Shown: piece after piece, positions 1 to 5,504 of the stretch | Numbering within the stretch: position 1 is the stretch's first letter | Layout of the letters: each line of letters starts with the position of its first letter | Assembly (NCBI GenBank): GCA_903831545.1 | Contig: CAIKYI010000185.1 | Coordinates: 1 to 5,504 of the forward strand | Source: an uncultured Methylobacter sp. | GTDB taxonomy: Bacteria; Pseudomonadota; Gammaproteobacteria; Methylococcales; Methylomonadaceae | Direction of reading: 5' to 3' | DNA length: 5,504 nt | The notes under the pieces: generated by a model | The model's database searches: none | The model's input: only the letters and a program-made list of their open reading frames with translations | Told to the model about the DNA's origin: nothing | Position numbers and translations under genes: made by a program

Positions 1-40
1 AATCTATACCAGCTGTGCTTTATCTGATTTTACTCGGCAC

Positions 41-84
41 AAAAAAAAGACCTGTGAATCAATGCAACTCACAGGTCTTTTTTT
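41..84. terminator. Bidirectional intrinsic terminator after the hemerythrin gene
   Basis: Arms at 41-57 and 69-84 form an uninterrupted hairpin. Its core is GACCTGTGA pairing with TCACAGGTC around an 11-nt loop (58-68). The core is flanked by a run of eight A on the left and seven T on the right, so each strand's transcript ends in a U tract. It begins 13 nt past the hemerythrin stop codon and would end that minus-strand transcript. Its symmetry means it could equally stop a plus-strand gene arriving from the left of the window. Confidence 0.93.
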
Positions 85-97
85 AATTTGAACCTGA

Positions 98-496
98 TTA
101 GCTGTTTAATGCATCTGCATAAGCTTTATCAAAGGTAGGGATGTGACTTTCCAACCAACCCTTAACCAATTGACCGACTCCTTCGTCAACTTCCGCCTCA
201 CCCGCATGAAACTTCTTTTGCAGACCAGCGCAAATATCTATTAAAGCAACGTGTTCAGCTTTGTGACGATCATAACCTGCATAGTTTTTTGCCAACATTT
301 CTTTTTCTTCGTGAGCAAAATGATCAACAACATAAGAAATCAAATCATCCAGTTGCGAACCTATTGCAGAGCGAGCCGCTCCACCAGTTGCCAAATCATA
401 CAGTTTATTAAGCTTATCAAAAAGAATTTTATGTTCGTCATCGGCAAAGGCGACATTGGTAGCGAACTGACTAGCTGTCCAAGTAATTAAAGCCAT
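98..496 (-). CDS. Bacteriohemerythrin (single-domain O2-binding di-iron protein)
   Basis: This is a 132-residue cytoplasmic four-helix hemerythrin that reversibly binds O2 at a non-heme di-iron centre. All seven expected ligands are visible: H22, H59, E63 (HxxxE), H78, H82 (HxxxH), H118 and D123 (HxxxxD). The family's N-terminal tryptophan (W6), the HFAHEE block and the WLESHI block are also present. No extra domain, signal peptide or membrane segment is seen, so it is a free carrier rather than a sensor fusion. Length and ligand spacing closely match the Methylococcus capsulatus hemerythrin, which is proposed to deliver O2 to membrane methane monooxygenase; that role here is inference. The open frame extends upstream to 583, but the ATG at 496 is chosen. 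A GGAGA lies 6 nt before it, the family length fits, and the added 29 residues look like A/T-rich leader. The gene appears monocistronic, with a terminator just downstream. Confidence 0.95.
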   Translation of the reverse strand: MALITWTASQFATNVAFADDEHKILFDKLNKLYDLATGGAARSAIGSQLDDLISYVVDHFAHEEKEMLAKNYAGYDRHKAEHVALIDICAGLQKKFHAGEAEVDEGVGQLVKGWLESHIPTFDKAYADALNS

Positions 497-502
497 AAAG
501 TT

Positions 503-507
503 TCTCC
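503..507 (-). promoter_or_regulatory. Shine-Dalgarno site that sets the hemerythrin start
   Basis: On the minus strand GGAGA stands 6 nt upstream of the ATG at 496-494. This is the strongest ribosome binding site in the window. It supports the short 132-residue product over the start at 583, which lacks a comparable site. Confidence 0.85.
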
Positions 508-557
508 AGTTAGTATTATTATTAATTTTTAATTTGTTATTTACCGCACAAATATTA

Positions 558-576
558 TGGGTTATATCCAAACCCA
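558..576. promoter_or_regulatory. Inverted repeat upstream of the hemerythrin gene, possible operator or promoter region
   Basis: TGGGTT (558-563) and AACCCA (571-576) form a perfect 6-bp inverted repeat with a 7-nt spacer, 62-80 nt upstream of the hemerythrin ATG. On the minus strand a TATAAC (566-561) falls inside the repeat and a TAATAT (557-552) lies just downstream. Either could be a -10 element, but neither has a convincing -35 partner. The repeat could be a repressor or activator site or a leader hairpin. I do not recognise it as a known regulator's consensus. Confidence 0.3.
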
Positions 577-673
577 AATCCATCTTTTATTTTTTACTAA
601 CAAAAAAAATTCCGGAGATGAAAAATCTTCTTTTGCAGGCGCTTGCATTCCCCCGTGGCAAAACTTTAGCCGG

Positions 674-2527
674 CTAATGCAACTTTGCCAAAAACCCTGG
701 ATCAATTCGGCAACCGCCCACGTCAGGACGATCCAACAGGTCCTGCTCGAAATCCCGGTATGTTGAAAGCTGAAAAGTAATACGCGAAATCTTGCCGCCA
801 GCAAAGTCAAATTCCATCGCACCACCTTTGATTCGAGAGCCACCCTCCTTTAGCACAAATAATAGGAGTCCCGAATTAGCAGCATATTTGCCTAAGGCAT
901 CAGGAACAGGTCGCGCACAACTTAATTCGGCAATTGACAAGCCGGAAAACACCTGAGCCAATTGTCGGGCATTAACGATGACGCCCTCACCTGGAATTAC
1001 TGGAGGTGCAGACACCGGGGCCGCTGGCGCAACGGGGCCAACAGCGGTATCAACAACGACCGGTGCTTCCTGAGAATTCAATAACAATTCCAAGCCGAAA
1101 TCACCTAAATGATTTTGCAATAACACAGTACCATCGCCATTTTTTACAGAATTTAACAATGGAAACAACTGCCGTTCCATTTCTGTCTTGTTTCCATTTT
1201 TAAGTACCGCTAACAACTGCCGCTCAATTGACTTAAGCGGGGTAAATAACTGCTCTTTTTTCTGGCTTGCATCCCCAAGCAATTCCCAGTCCGACGCCGT
1301 ATTGACCGGCAACCCCATAATCTTCATAACCGAATAGTCATCAGCCGCCAGACAACCGGCAAAGTTTTTACTGCGATAACCTTCTATAACCTTAAGCCTC
1401 ATCTCATCAGTCTGCGTTTTTTGCCGATTGATATTGTAATTATTCCAATCCGGATTTTTTGCCAGAAAATAGTACAGTACCGCATCACGATCAAACTTAT
1501 TAAAGCCCAAATCTTTCATCACCAACTTTAATTTCCTGCAGTTACTTTCTACATCCTGGTAATTCGCCCACTCTGGCTTTATATTCGGTTTTTCAGCGTG
1601 TTTGGATTGCTCAAGCAATTGCTGCAGGTTTATTTCACCTGCTGCTGATTTCATAGGCGTATAACTTATTTCTTCAAACGATGAGTCACGCGCATCGGGA
1701 ATGCCATCAGCCATGGTTTTTAATAACAAAGAAGGGACAATTTCCGGATAAATTTTTAATTCGCCCAGCTGTTTGGTATCAGAACTAAACAGATTGGTTC
1801 CGCCTTCCGCGACATCATAAACCTTAAACATCGTTTGCTTGAGCGTGCCATCCTTACCAGCAAAAGTAGTAATTGCCGGAAGTGAATGCGACTCCGAGCT
1901 ATGCTTGGCTGACTGGTGTGACGCTGGTGTTGTTGGTGTAGTCTGTTGATTATTCTTTACCCATTGACCGGTAACCTGCCCAACAATGGCTGCGCCCATA
2001 CCAACACCTGTTAACGCAAGCAGATTACTGGCAGCATTTACATCACCCACCAACCCTGACACGTCTACATCACTATTGGCATTAGTGTAAAAATTATAAT
2101 CAACCAGGGTTTCCTTGCCCGAGTCCAGTCGTATCCACGGTGTTAAATAAAGCTTTTTGGCATCAAAGGTAAAGTTGCATTTACCTGTGGTTGCCTGATA
2201 CAAAAATCCAGTGGCCTCCCGGCTGAACTTAAGCGTCTCATTACGTATACTATAAATAAGAGCCGCCGACAAATCGCCCTTCTCATAAGACGGCCCCATA
2301 TTACTACAGCCATTTTTCAGGACATTGTCACCTTTAAAATCAAACTCGGAAATCAAACGCACATAGTAATCATCGCCATCAATCACCTGAAAACCCTGTA
2401 AAGGTTGAAACTGGCTGGACTGTGTTAAAGGGTGGTCAATAACAATTTGCCGGGTCGTTGCACACCCTGCCAATAAGGTACCTGCAACTAAAATAAATTT
2501 TAGTGATAATTTATAAGATATCGACAT
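674..2527 (-). CDS. Predicted outer-membrane lipoprotein of unknown function
   Basis: This gene encodes 617 residues of no family I can name. The N terminus is a lipoprotein signal: K6 and K10, a hydrophobic stretch (11-20) and the lipobox LAGC with the lipidated cysteine at C22. The next residue is alanine, so Lol sorting to the outer membrane is expected. In order there follow an N-terminal region (23-154), a Gly/Ala-rich hydrophobic stretch (about 157-190) and a polar Ser/Thr/His-rich linker (about 193-218). Next come a mixed globular region (219-487), a Pro/Ala/Val-rich linker (about 488-514) and a C-terminal region of about 100 residues. The mature part has further cysteines at 74, 117, 330, 392, 537 and 606, so periplasmic disulfides are possible. 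The ATG at 2527 has an AAGG 7 nt upstream. It follows bioD by 93 nt on the same strand but probably has its own promoter, and nothing in it suggests a role in biotin synthesis. The frame is uninterrupted. Confidence 0.88.
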   Translation of the reverse strand: MSISYKLSLKFILVAGTLLAGCATTRQIVIDHPLTQSSQFQPLQGFQVIDGDDYYVRLISEFDFKGDNVLKNGCSNMGPSYEKGDLSAALIYSIRNETLKFSREATGFLYQATTGKCNFTFDAKKLYLTPWIRLDSGKETLVDYNFYTNANSDVDVSGLVGDVNAASNLLALTGVGMGAAIVGQVTGQWVKNNQQTTPTTPASHQSAKHSSESHSLPAITTFAGKDGTLKQTMFKVYDVAEGGTNLFSSDTKQLGELKIYPEIVPSLLLKTMADGIPDARDSSFEEISYTPMKSAAGEINLQQLLEQSKHAEKPNIKPEWANYQDVESNCRKLKLVMKDLGFNKFDRDAVLYYFLAKNPDWNNYNINRQKTQTDEMRLKVIEGYRSKNFAGCLAADDYSVMKIMGLPVNTASDWELLGDASQKKEQLFTPLKSIERQLLAVLKNGNKTEMERQLFPLLNSVKNGDGTVLLQNHLGDFGLELLLNSQEAPVVVDTAVGPVAPAAPVSAPPVIPGEGVIVNARQLAQVFSGLSIAELSCARPVPDALGKYAANSGLLLFVLKEGGSRIKGGAMEFDFAGGKISRITFQLSTYRDFEQDLLDRPDVGGCRIDPGFLAKLH

Positions 2528-2582
2528 ACATTAACCTTAGTGCCGCAAGTTAGACGGCGTATCAATCTATAAAAAAAAGAAA

Positions 2583-2612
2583 ATAATAGGACTTCATTAA
2601 AGACTTTGTCAT
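2583..2612 (-). promoter_or_regulatory. Candidate sigma-70 promoter for the lipoprotein gene
   Basis: On the minus strand ATGACA (2612-2607) and TATTAT (2588-2583) each match the -35 and -10 consensus at five of six positions, with an 18-nt spacer. A run of eight T follows the -10. Transcription would begin near 2576, leaving a leader of about 50 nt before the ATG at 2527. That leader contains a small GCCG/CGGC inverted repeat (2542-2545 with 2555-2558). A/T-rich gaps give such matches by chance, so this remains a candidate. Confidence 0.4.
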
Positions 2613-2620
2613 GTTTTATT

Positions 2621-3307
2621 TTAGCCACAAGATATCTCGATATCACTTTGGAGCCTGACTTGTTCCAATAAAAGATCGCAATCAATGTTTGTACTATAAG
2701 GGAGCACACCAAGCAAAGGTGATCTCACTGAAGCTTCCAGTGTGGAAATAATCTCATCTCCGTCAAGCAATCCAGACTCTGTAAAAACAGCAATCCAACC
2801 TGCACAAATGACTCCGGACTGCACTATCGCCTGATAAGTAAGCCTTGCGTGGTTGATACATCCGAGCCTGATGGCCACAACCATAATAACCGGTATAGCC
2901 AGTGCTTGCGCCAAATCACTATTCGCCAGATGAGCATTTAACGGACTATACCAGCCGCCAGCGCCTTCAACGATGACAATATCAGCCAAAATTTTCAACC
3001 GGTCAAATTGACTAGACAACAACTCCAGTTTGACCGGATTTTTTTTTCCTGCAATATGCGGCGAAACCGGTTTTTCGTAGGCATAGGGATTGATCAAGTC
3101 ATAATCAACCCACACAGAAGCATTCTTTTGTATGAGAAGCGCATCCTCATTTTTTAACTGCCCGTCCTGCATCAAACAGCCGGCAGCAACCGGCTTCATG
3201 CCTACAACTGTTTTCCCACAACTTTTAAAGTAACGCATAAGTGCAATCGTCGCCCAGGTTTTACCTGCGTTAGTGTCCGTGCCTGTTACAAAATAAGCCT
3301 TTTCCAT
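2621..3307 (-). CDS. bioD: Dethiobiotin synthetase BioD
   Basis: BioD is a cytoplasmic ATP-dependent enzyme that carboxylates 7,8-diaminononanoate and closes the ureido ring to form dethiobiotin, the step before biotin synthase. The 228-residue product is close to the usual length of about 225. A P-loop GTDTNAGKT (9-17, K16) sits at the N terminus, followed by the KPVAAG block with the substrate-binding lysine K38. The acidic motif VEGAGGW (113-119, E114) and the family signature LGCINHA (148-154) follow. These are the dethiobiotin synthetase landmarks in the right order. Its ATG overlaps the bioC stop by one base (TAATG), so translation is probably coupled. It is the last biotin gene of the operon. 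No convincing hairpin terminator follows, only a T-rich tract. Confidence 0.97.
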   Translation of the reverse strand: MEKAYFVTGTDTNAGKTWATIALMRYFKSCGKTVVGMKPVAAGCLMQDGQLKNEDALLIQKNASVWVDYDLINPYAYEKPVSPHIAGKKNPVKLELLSSQFDRLKILADIVIVEGAGGWYSPLNAHLANSDLAQALAIPVIMVVAIRLGCINHARLTYQAIVQSGVICAGWIAVFTESGLLDGDEIISTLEASVRSPLLGVLPYSTNIDCDLLLEQVRLQSDIEISCG

Positions 3308-4080
3308 TACCGTGCAATGACCATAATAACCTCGAAGGTCGCAGTAATCTGCTCCCCGGTTTGATGCTGCTCATAAGCCGCTATCATGCACTGCAAAGCG
3401 GTTTTAGTGGTGATTTTTTTATTTCGACCTTCAATGACGTTATGCGCACCAATCTGTTTTAACTCTTTCATTAATGCCAAAACCGAGCTATAGCTGGATT
3501 GATAAAGCCGTGTTTCAATTTTTATCTCCTCAAAACCCGCTTGCCGAAGAAAATCTTGCAACTGCTGTTCACTGTAAAAATCATTAACGTGACTATGTTC
3601 GTCAACCTTCGCCCAGGCCGTTTTAAGTTCCTGTAAGGTTTGAGGGCCAAACGTCGAAAAAATCAGCGCCCCGCCCGGCCTCAAGGTGCGTTTAATATCG
3701 GCAAAAACAACCTCTAAATTAATACACCATTGCAAGGCAAGATTGGAAAATACGCCATCGACACTGTGTTTTACAAAAGGTAATTGTTCCGCATCAGCGC
3801 AAACACTCGACACACTATCCTTATCAGCCAGCTTACTTTGCGTAACTTTCAGCATCGGCACTGCGATATCCAAAGCGATGATTGACCGGGCCGAATCCAA
3901 TAACCCTAAAGTTAAAAAACCGGTTCCACAACCCAAGTCCAATAAAGTTCCGGTAGGGGATTCATTATCGATAGTCGCTAACAGCACCTTACCAACAGCG
4001 CCCTGTAATACAGCAACACCATCATAAGTTGCCGAGGCCGCCGCAAATGACTGTTGTACTTTTGCCTTGTCTAAATACAT
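3307..4080 (-). CDS. bioC: Malonyl-ACP O-methyltransferase BioC
   Basis: BioC uses S-adenosylmethionine to methylate the free carboxyl of malonyl-ACP. The disguised primer then enters fatty acid elongation and becomes pimeloyl-ACP methyl ester. The protein has 257 residues, the family's normal size. It opens with the BioC-type segment around SFAAASATYD (11-20). Class I methyltransferase motifs follow: LDLGCGTG (47-54), an acidic residue ending strand 2 (D71), CADAEQLPF (94-102), the DGVFSNLALQW block (108-118) and LRPGGALIFSTFGP (133-146). The HSHVNDFY segment (162-169) is also typical of BioC. Its ATG lies inside the end of bioH, giving a 10-nt overlap, and its stop shares a base with the bioD start, so both junctions point to coupled translation. 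A general methyltransferase is unlikely given the neighbours. Confidence 0.96.
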   Translation of the reverse strand: MYLDKAKVQQSFAAASATYDGVAVLQGAVGKVLLATIDNESPTGTLLDLGCGTGFLTLGLLDSARSIIALDIAVPMLKVTQSKLADKDSVSSVCADAEQLPFVKHSVDGVFSNLALQWCINLEVVFADIKRTLRPGGALIFSTFGPQTLQELKTAWAKVDEHSHVNDFYSEQQLQDFLRQAGFEEIKIETRLYQSSYSSVLALMKELKQIGAHNVIEGRNKKITTKTALQCMIAAYEQHQTGEQITATFEVIMVIAR

Positions 4081-5003
4081 TGTTCATCCATAAATCGAGA
4101 AATAATCGCAACTGTTTCCGGACTGTGCGATAAAAATGGCACATGCCCTGCCCTGTCAATGATTTGTAGTACCAGTTCAGGTAACAATTGCTGCATTTTT
4201 TCACCTGCCGCCACCGGAACCAACGTATCCCGGCCACCAAGAATGACCAACACAGGAATAGTCAATTTAGCCAAAACAGCTCTGAAGTCTGCCTGCATTA
4301 ATATCTCCAAACCACCTTGCAATGTAGATTCATCTGGGGCATCGCATGCAAACACCGTTGACTTAAGAGCCCTTAAAAAAAACTTAGGCTCCGGCAAACC
4401 TCTGACCTGTAAAGATAAAAATCGCAACAAAGTCGCCTGACAGTTACCGTTCAATTGACCTGCAAATTCATGTAACAACCGGACATCCATGCCTGGCCAT
4501 TGTTCTGCTTGAACACACTCCTGTGTACAGGAAAACTCATTCAGTCCATTCTGTGTGTCAAAATCGAATTTAATTGTTGATGCCTCATTTATATTGATAG
4601 GGGTATTCTCTGAGTAAATAACATTCTTGTGACTGGATTGGGCTAATCCCGACGGAAATAGCGGACTGGTGAACAAAGGATTGCCCGCCAGTAAAATCAA
4701 AGAATTTACCCGCTCAGGATAGCGCTCTACCATATCGAGCACCACCGTTGCGCCCAAAGACCACCCCAACCAGCAACTGCTTTCTTCAGGTATCGCCTTA
4801 ACCAGCTCGGTCGTTATTCGCTCCAAAGTAAAGGAATCAAGTTTTTCGCTATGCCCATGTCCTGGTAAATCAACAAGGATAACCCGATAAAATTGCGCCA
4901 ATTGCAAGGCAAACTCCCGCCAAATACCGGCATGCATGGCCCAGCCATGTACCAGCACAATTGTTTTACCTTTACCAAAGATTTCCTGATGAATATTTGT
5001 CAT
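4071..5003 (-). CDS. bioH: Pimeloyl-ACP methyl ester carboxylesterase BioH, with an internal insertion
   Basis: BioH is an alpha/beta-hydrolase that removes the methyl group from pimeloyl-ACP methyl ester, ending elongation and releasing pimeloyl-ACP for BioF. The N-terminal half holds the oxyanion segment LVHGWAMH (17-24), VDLPGHGHS (44-52) and the nucleophile elbow GWSLG (80-84, S82). The C-terminal half holds GGRDTLVP (256-263, D259) and RAGHVPFLSH (284-293, H287), completing the triad. At 310 residues it is about 54 longer than E. coli BioH (256). Compared from memory with E. coli (S82, D207, H235), the serine keeps its number while Asp and His both shift by 52, placing an insertion at about residues 114-165. 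Of the four E. coli lid arginines that contact ACP, three positions remain basic (R194, K207, R211) and one is alanine (A190). No good Shine-Dalgarno precedes the ATG, which lies 6 nt past the bioF stop, so coupling to bioF is likely. Confidence 0.94.
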   Translation of the reverse strand: MTNIHQEIFGKGKTIVLVHGWAMHAGIWREFALQLAQFYRVILVDLPGHGHSEKLDSFTLERITTELVKAIPEESSCWLGWSLGATVVLDMVERYPERVNSLILLAGNPLFTSPLFPSGLAQSSHKNVIYSENTPININEASTIKFDFDTQNGLNEFSCTQECVQAEQWPGMDVRLLHEFAGQLNGNCQATLLRFLSLQVRGLPEPKFFLRALKSTVFACDAPDESTLQGGLEILMQADFRAVLAKLTIPVLVILGGRDTLVPVAAGEKMQQLLPELVLQIIDRAGHVPFLSHSPETVAIISRFMDEQCI

Positions 5004-5004
5004 G

Positions 5005-5017
5005 CAGCTTTAAGCTG
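5005..5017. repeat. Short inverted repeat at the bioF-bioH junction
   Basis: CAGCTT (5005-5010) and AAGCTG (5012-5017) form a 13-base near-perfect palindrome over the bioF stop codon. It ends one base before the bioH ATG. In the mRNA it could fold into a small five-base-pair hairpin where a bioH ribosome binding site would normally lie. It may be chance, but it fits a model in which bioH is translated by ribosomes finishing bioF. Confidence 0.35.
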
Positions 5018-5504
5018 ATAAGAGAATTTTGTCCAGGGCATCCAGCAACCGATCAACCTGTTGCTCTTCATGCAACGCTGAAAAAGTAACCCGCAATCTT
5101 GCACTACCTTGAGGAACTGTTGGCGGTCGTATCGCGCTGACTAAAAAACAGGCTTTCAATAATACGTTGCTGATTTCATCTGCGCGTTGACTATCACCAA
5201 TTAAAACAGGTTGTATAGCCGAAGTGGAGTGCATTAAAGTCAAACCCAGCTGCGCTGCCCCGAGACTGAAACGTTCAGCCAGTTTTTGCAGTTTGTCCCG
5301 GCGCCAGGTTTCTGCGATAACGATTTTCAAACTGGCACGGGTCGCCTCGGCAACTGCCGCCGGTAAGGCTGTGGTATAAATGTACGTGCGGGCTTTTTGA
5401 ATCAGCGTTTCAATCAACAACTCGGAACCCGCCACAAATGCACCAAAAGTACCGAAACCTTTACCCAAGGTTCCCATCAGGATCGGCACCTCGTCCTGAC
5501 TCAA
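5010..5504 (-). CDS. bioF: 8-amino-7-oxononanoate synthase BioF, C-terminal part (5' end outside the window)
   Basis: BioF is a PLP enzyme of the alpha-oxoamine synthase family. It condenses pimeloyl-ACP with L-alanine to give 8-amino-7-oxononanoate, CO2 and free ACP. The window holds the last 164 codons of a protein that is usually about 385 residues. The first codon here (TTG) is an internal leucine, not a start. The PLP-binding lysine is K15 of the fragment in GTLGKGFGT (codon 5460-5462), matching K236 of E. coli BioF. The family motifs ARTYIYTTALP (38-48) and RPPTVPQGSARLRVT (126-140) follow. The gene ends in TAA, 6 nt before bioH, and is the first visible member of the operon. BioF is favoured over the related Kbl or HemA enzymes because of the motif wording and the bioHCD neighbours. 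Confidence 0.96.
   Translation of the reverse strand: MSQDEVPILMGTLGKGFGTFGAFVAGSELLIETLIQKARTYIYTTALPAAVAEATRASLKIVIAETWRRDKLQKLAERFSLGAAQLGLTLMHSTSAIQPVLIGDSQRADEISNVLLKACFLVSAIRPPTVPQGSARLRVTFSALHEEQQVDRLLDALDKILLSA

Noticed and set aside
1..40. Possible end of a plus-strand gene (a frame closing with TGA at 25-27) that would share the bidirectional terminator
   Set aside because: Only eight codons are visible, too few to support a coding region, although the position before the terminator would suit one.
497..583. N-terminal extension of the hemerythrin frame by 29 residues
   Set aside because: The extension is A/T-rich leader DNA with no ribosome binding site and no resemblance to hemerythrins. 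The ATG at 496 has a GGAGA at ideal spacing and gives the family length.
602..630. Possible terminator after the lipoprotein gene: a small AGAT/ATCT hairpin followed by a run of eight T on the minus strand
   Set aside because: The stem is only four continuous base pairs, A/T-rich, and separated from the T run, so it is too weak to call.
562..843. Minus-strand frame of 93 codons overlapping the 3' end of the lipoprotein gene
   Set aside because: It mostly overlaps the lipoprotein frame, has no clear ribosome binding site, and its composition (many Trp, Phe and Leu in a random order) looks non-coding.
2631..2644. GATATC repeated twice with a 2-base spacer near the end of bioD, and GATATC again at 2517-2522
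   Set aside because: The first pair lies within bioD codons and the hexamer is self-palindromic. Three copies in A/T-rich DNA are best explained by chance.
3686..4027. Plus-strand open frame of 113 codons opposite bioC
   Set aside because: It is antisense to a well-supported bioC, has no family resemblance, and is the kind of shadow frame expected opposite a coding sequence.

Overview
This window comes from a gammaproteobacterium of moderate G+C content, and a methane oxidiser of the Methylococcales type would fit. The evidence is the biotin gene order bioF-bioH-bioC-bioD, which is the gammaproteobacterial BioC/BioH arrangement, and a single-domain bacteriohemerythrin. The hemerythrin's length and ligand spacing closely match, from memory, the one described in Methylococcus capsulatus. 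The genus is an inference, not something the sequence proves. Every gene I can support lies on the minus strand.

Right half (about 2621-5504): a compact biotin operon, read from right to left. It holds the 3' part of bioF (cut by the window edge), then bioH, bioC and bioD. The junctions are very tight: 6 nt between bioF and bioH, a 10-nt overlap between bioH and bioC, and a 1-nt TAATG overlap between bioC and bioD. BioC methylates malonyl-ACP so that fatty acid synthesis can extend it. BioH removes the methyl group from pimeloyl-ACP methyl ester. BioF condenses pimeloyl-ACP with alanine to give 8-amino-7-oxononanoate, and BioD closes the ureido ring to make dethiobiotin. bioB and bioA are not in the window; bioB may lie just beyond the right edge. 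The oddity is BioH: it carries about 52 extra residues between the catalytic serine and the lid region, while its catalytic triad is intact.

Middle (674-2527): a 617-residue predicted outer-membrane lipoprotein of no family I recognise. It follows bioD after a 93-nt A/T-rich gap that contains a plausible sigma-70 promoter, so it can be transcribed apart from the biotin genes.

Left end (1-496): a 132-residue bacteriohemerythrin with all seven di-iron ligands and a clear Shine-Dalgarno sequence. A strong bidirectional intrinsic terminator follows it. The 177-nt gap upstream of this gene holds a perfect 6-bp inverted repeat that may be regulatory. Bases 1-40 hold no supportable gene. No tRNA, rRNA, mobile element, CRISPR array or pseudogene was seen.
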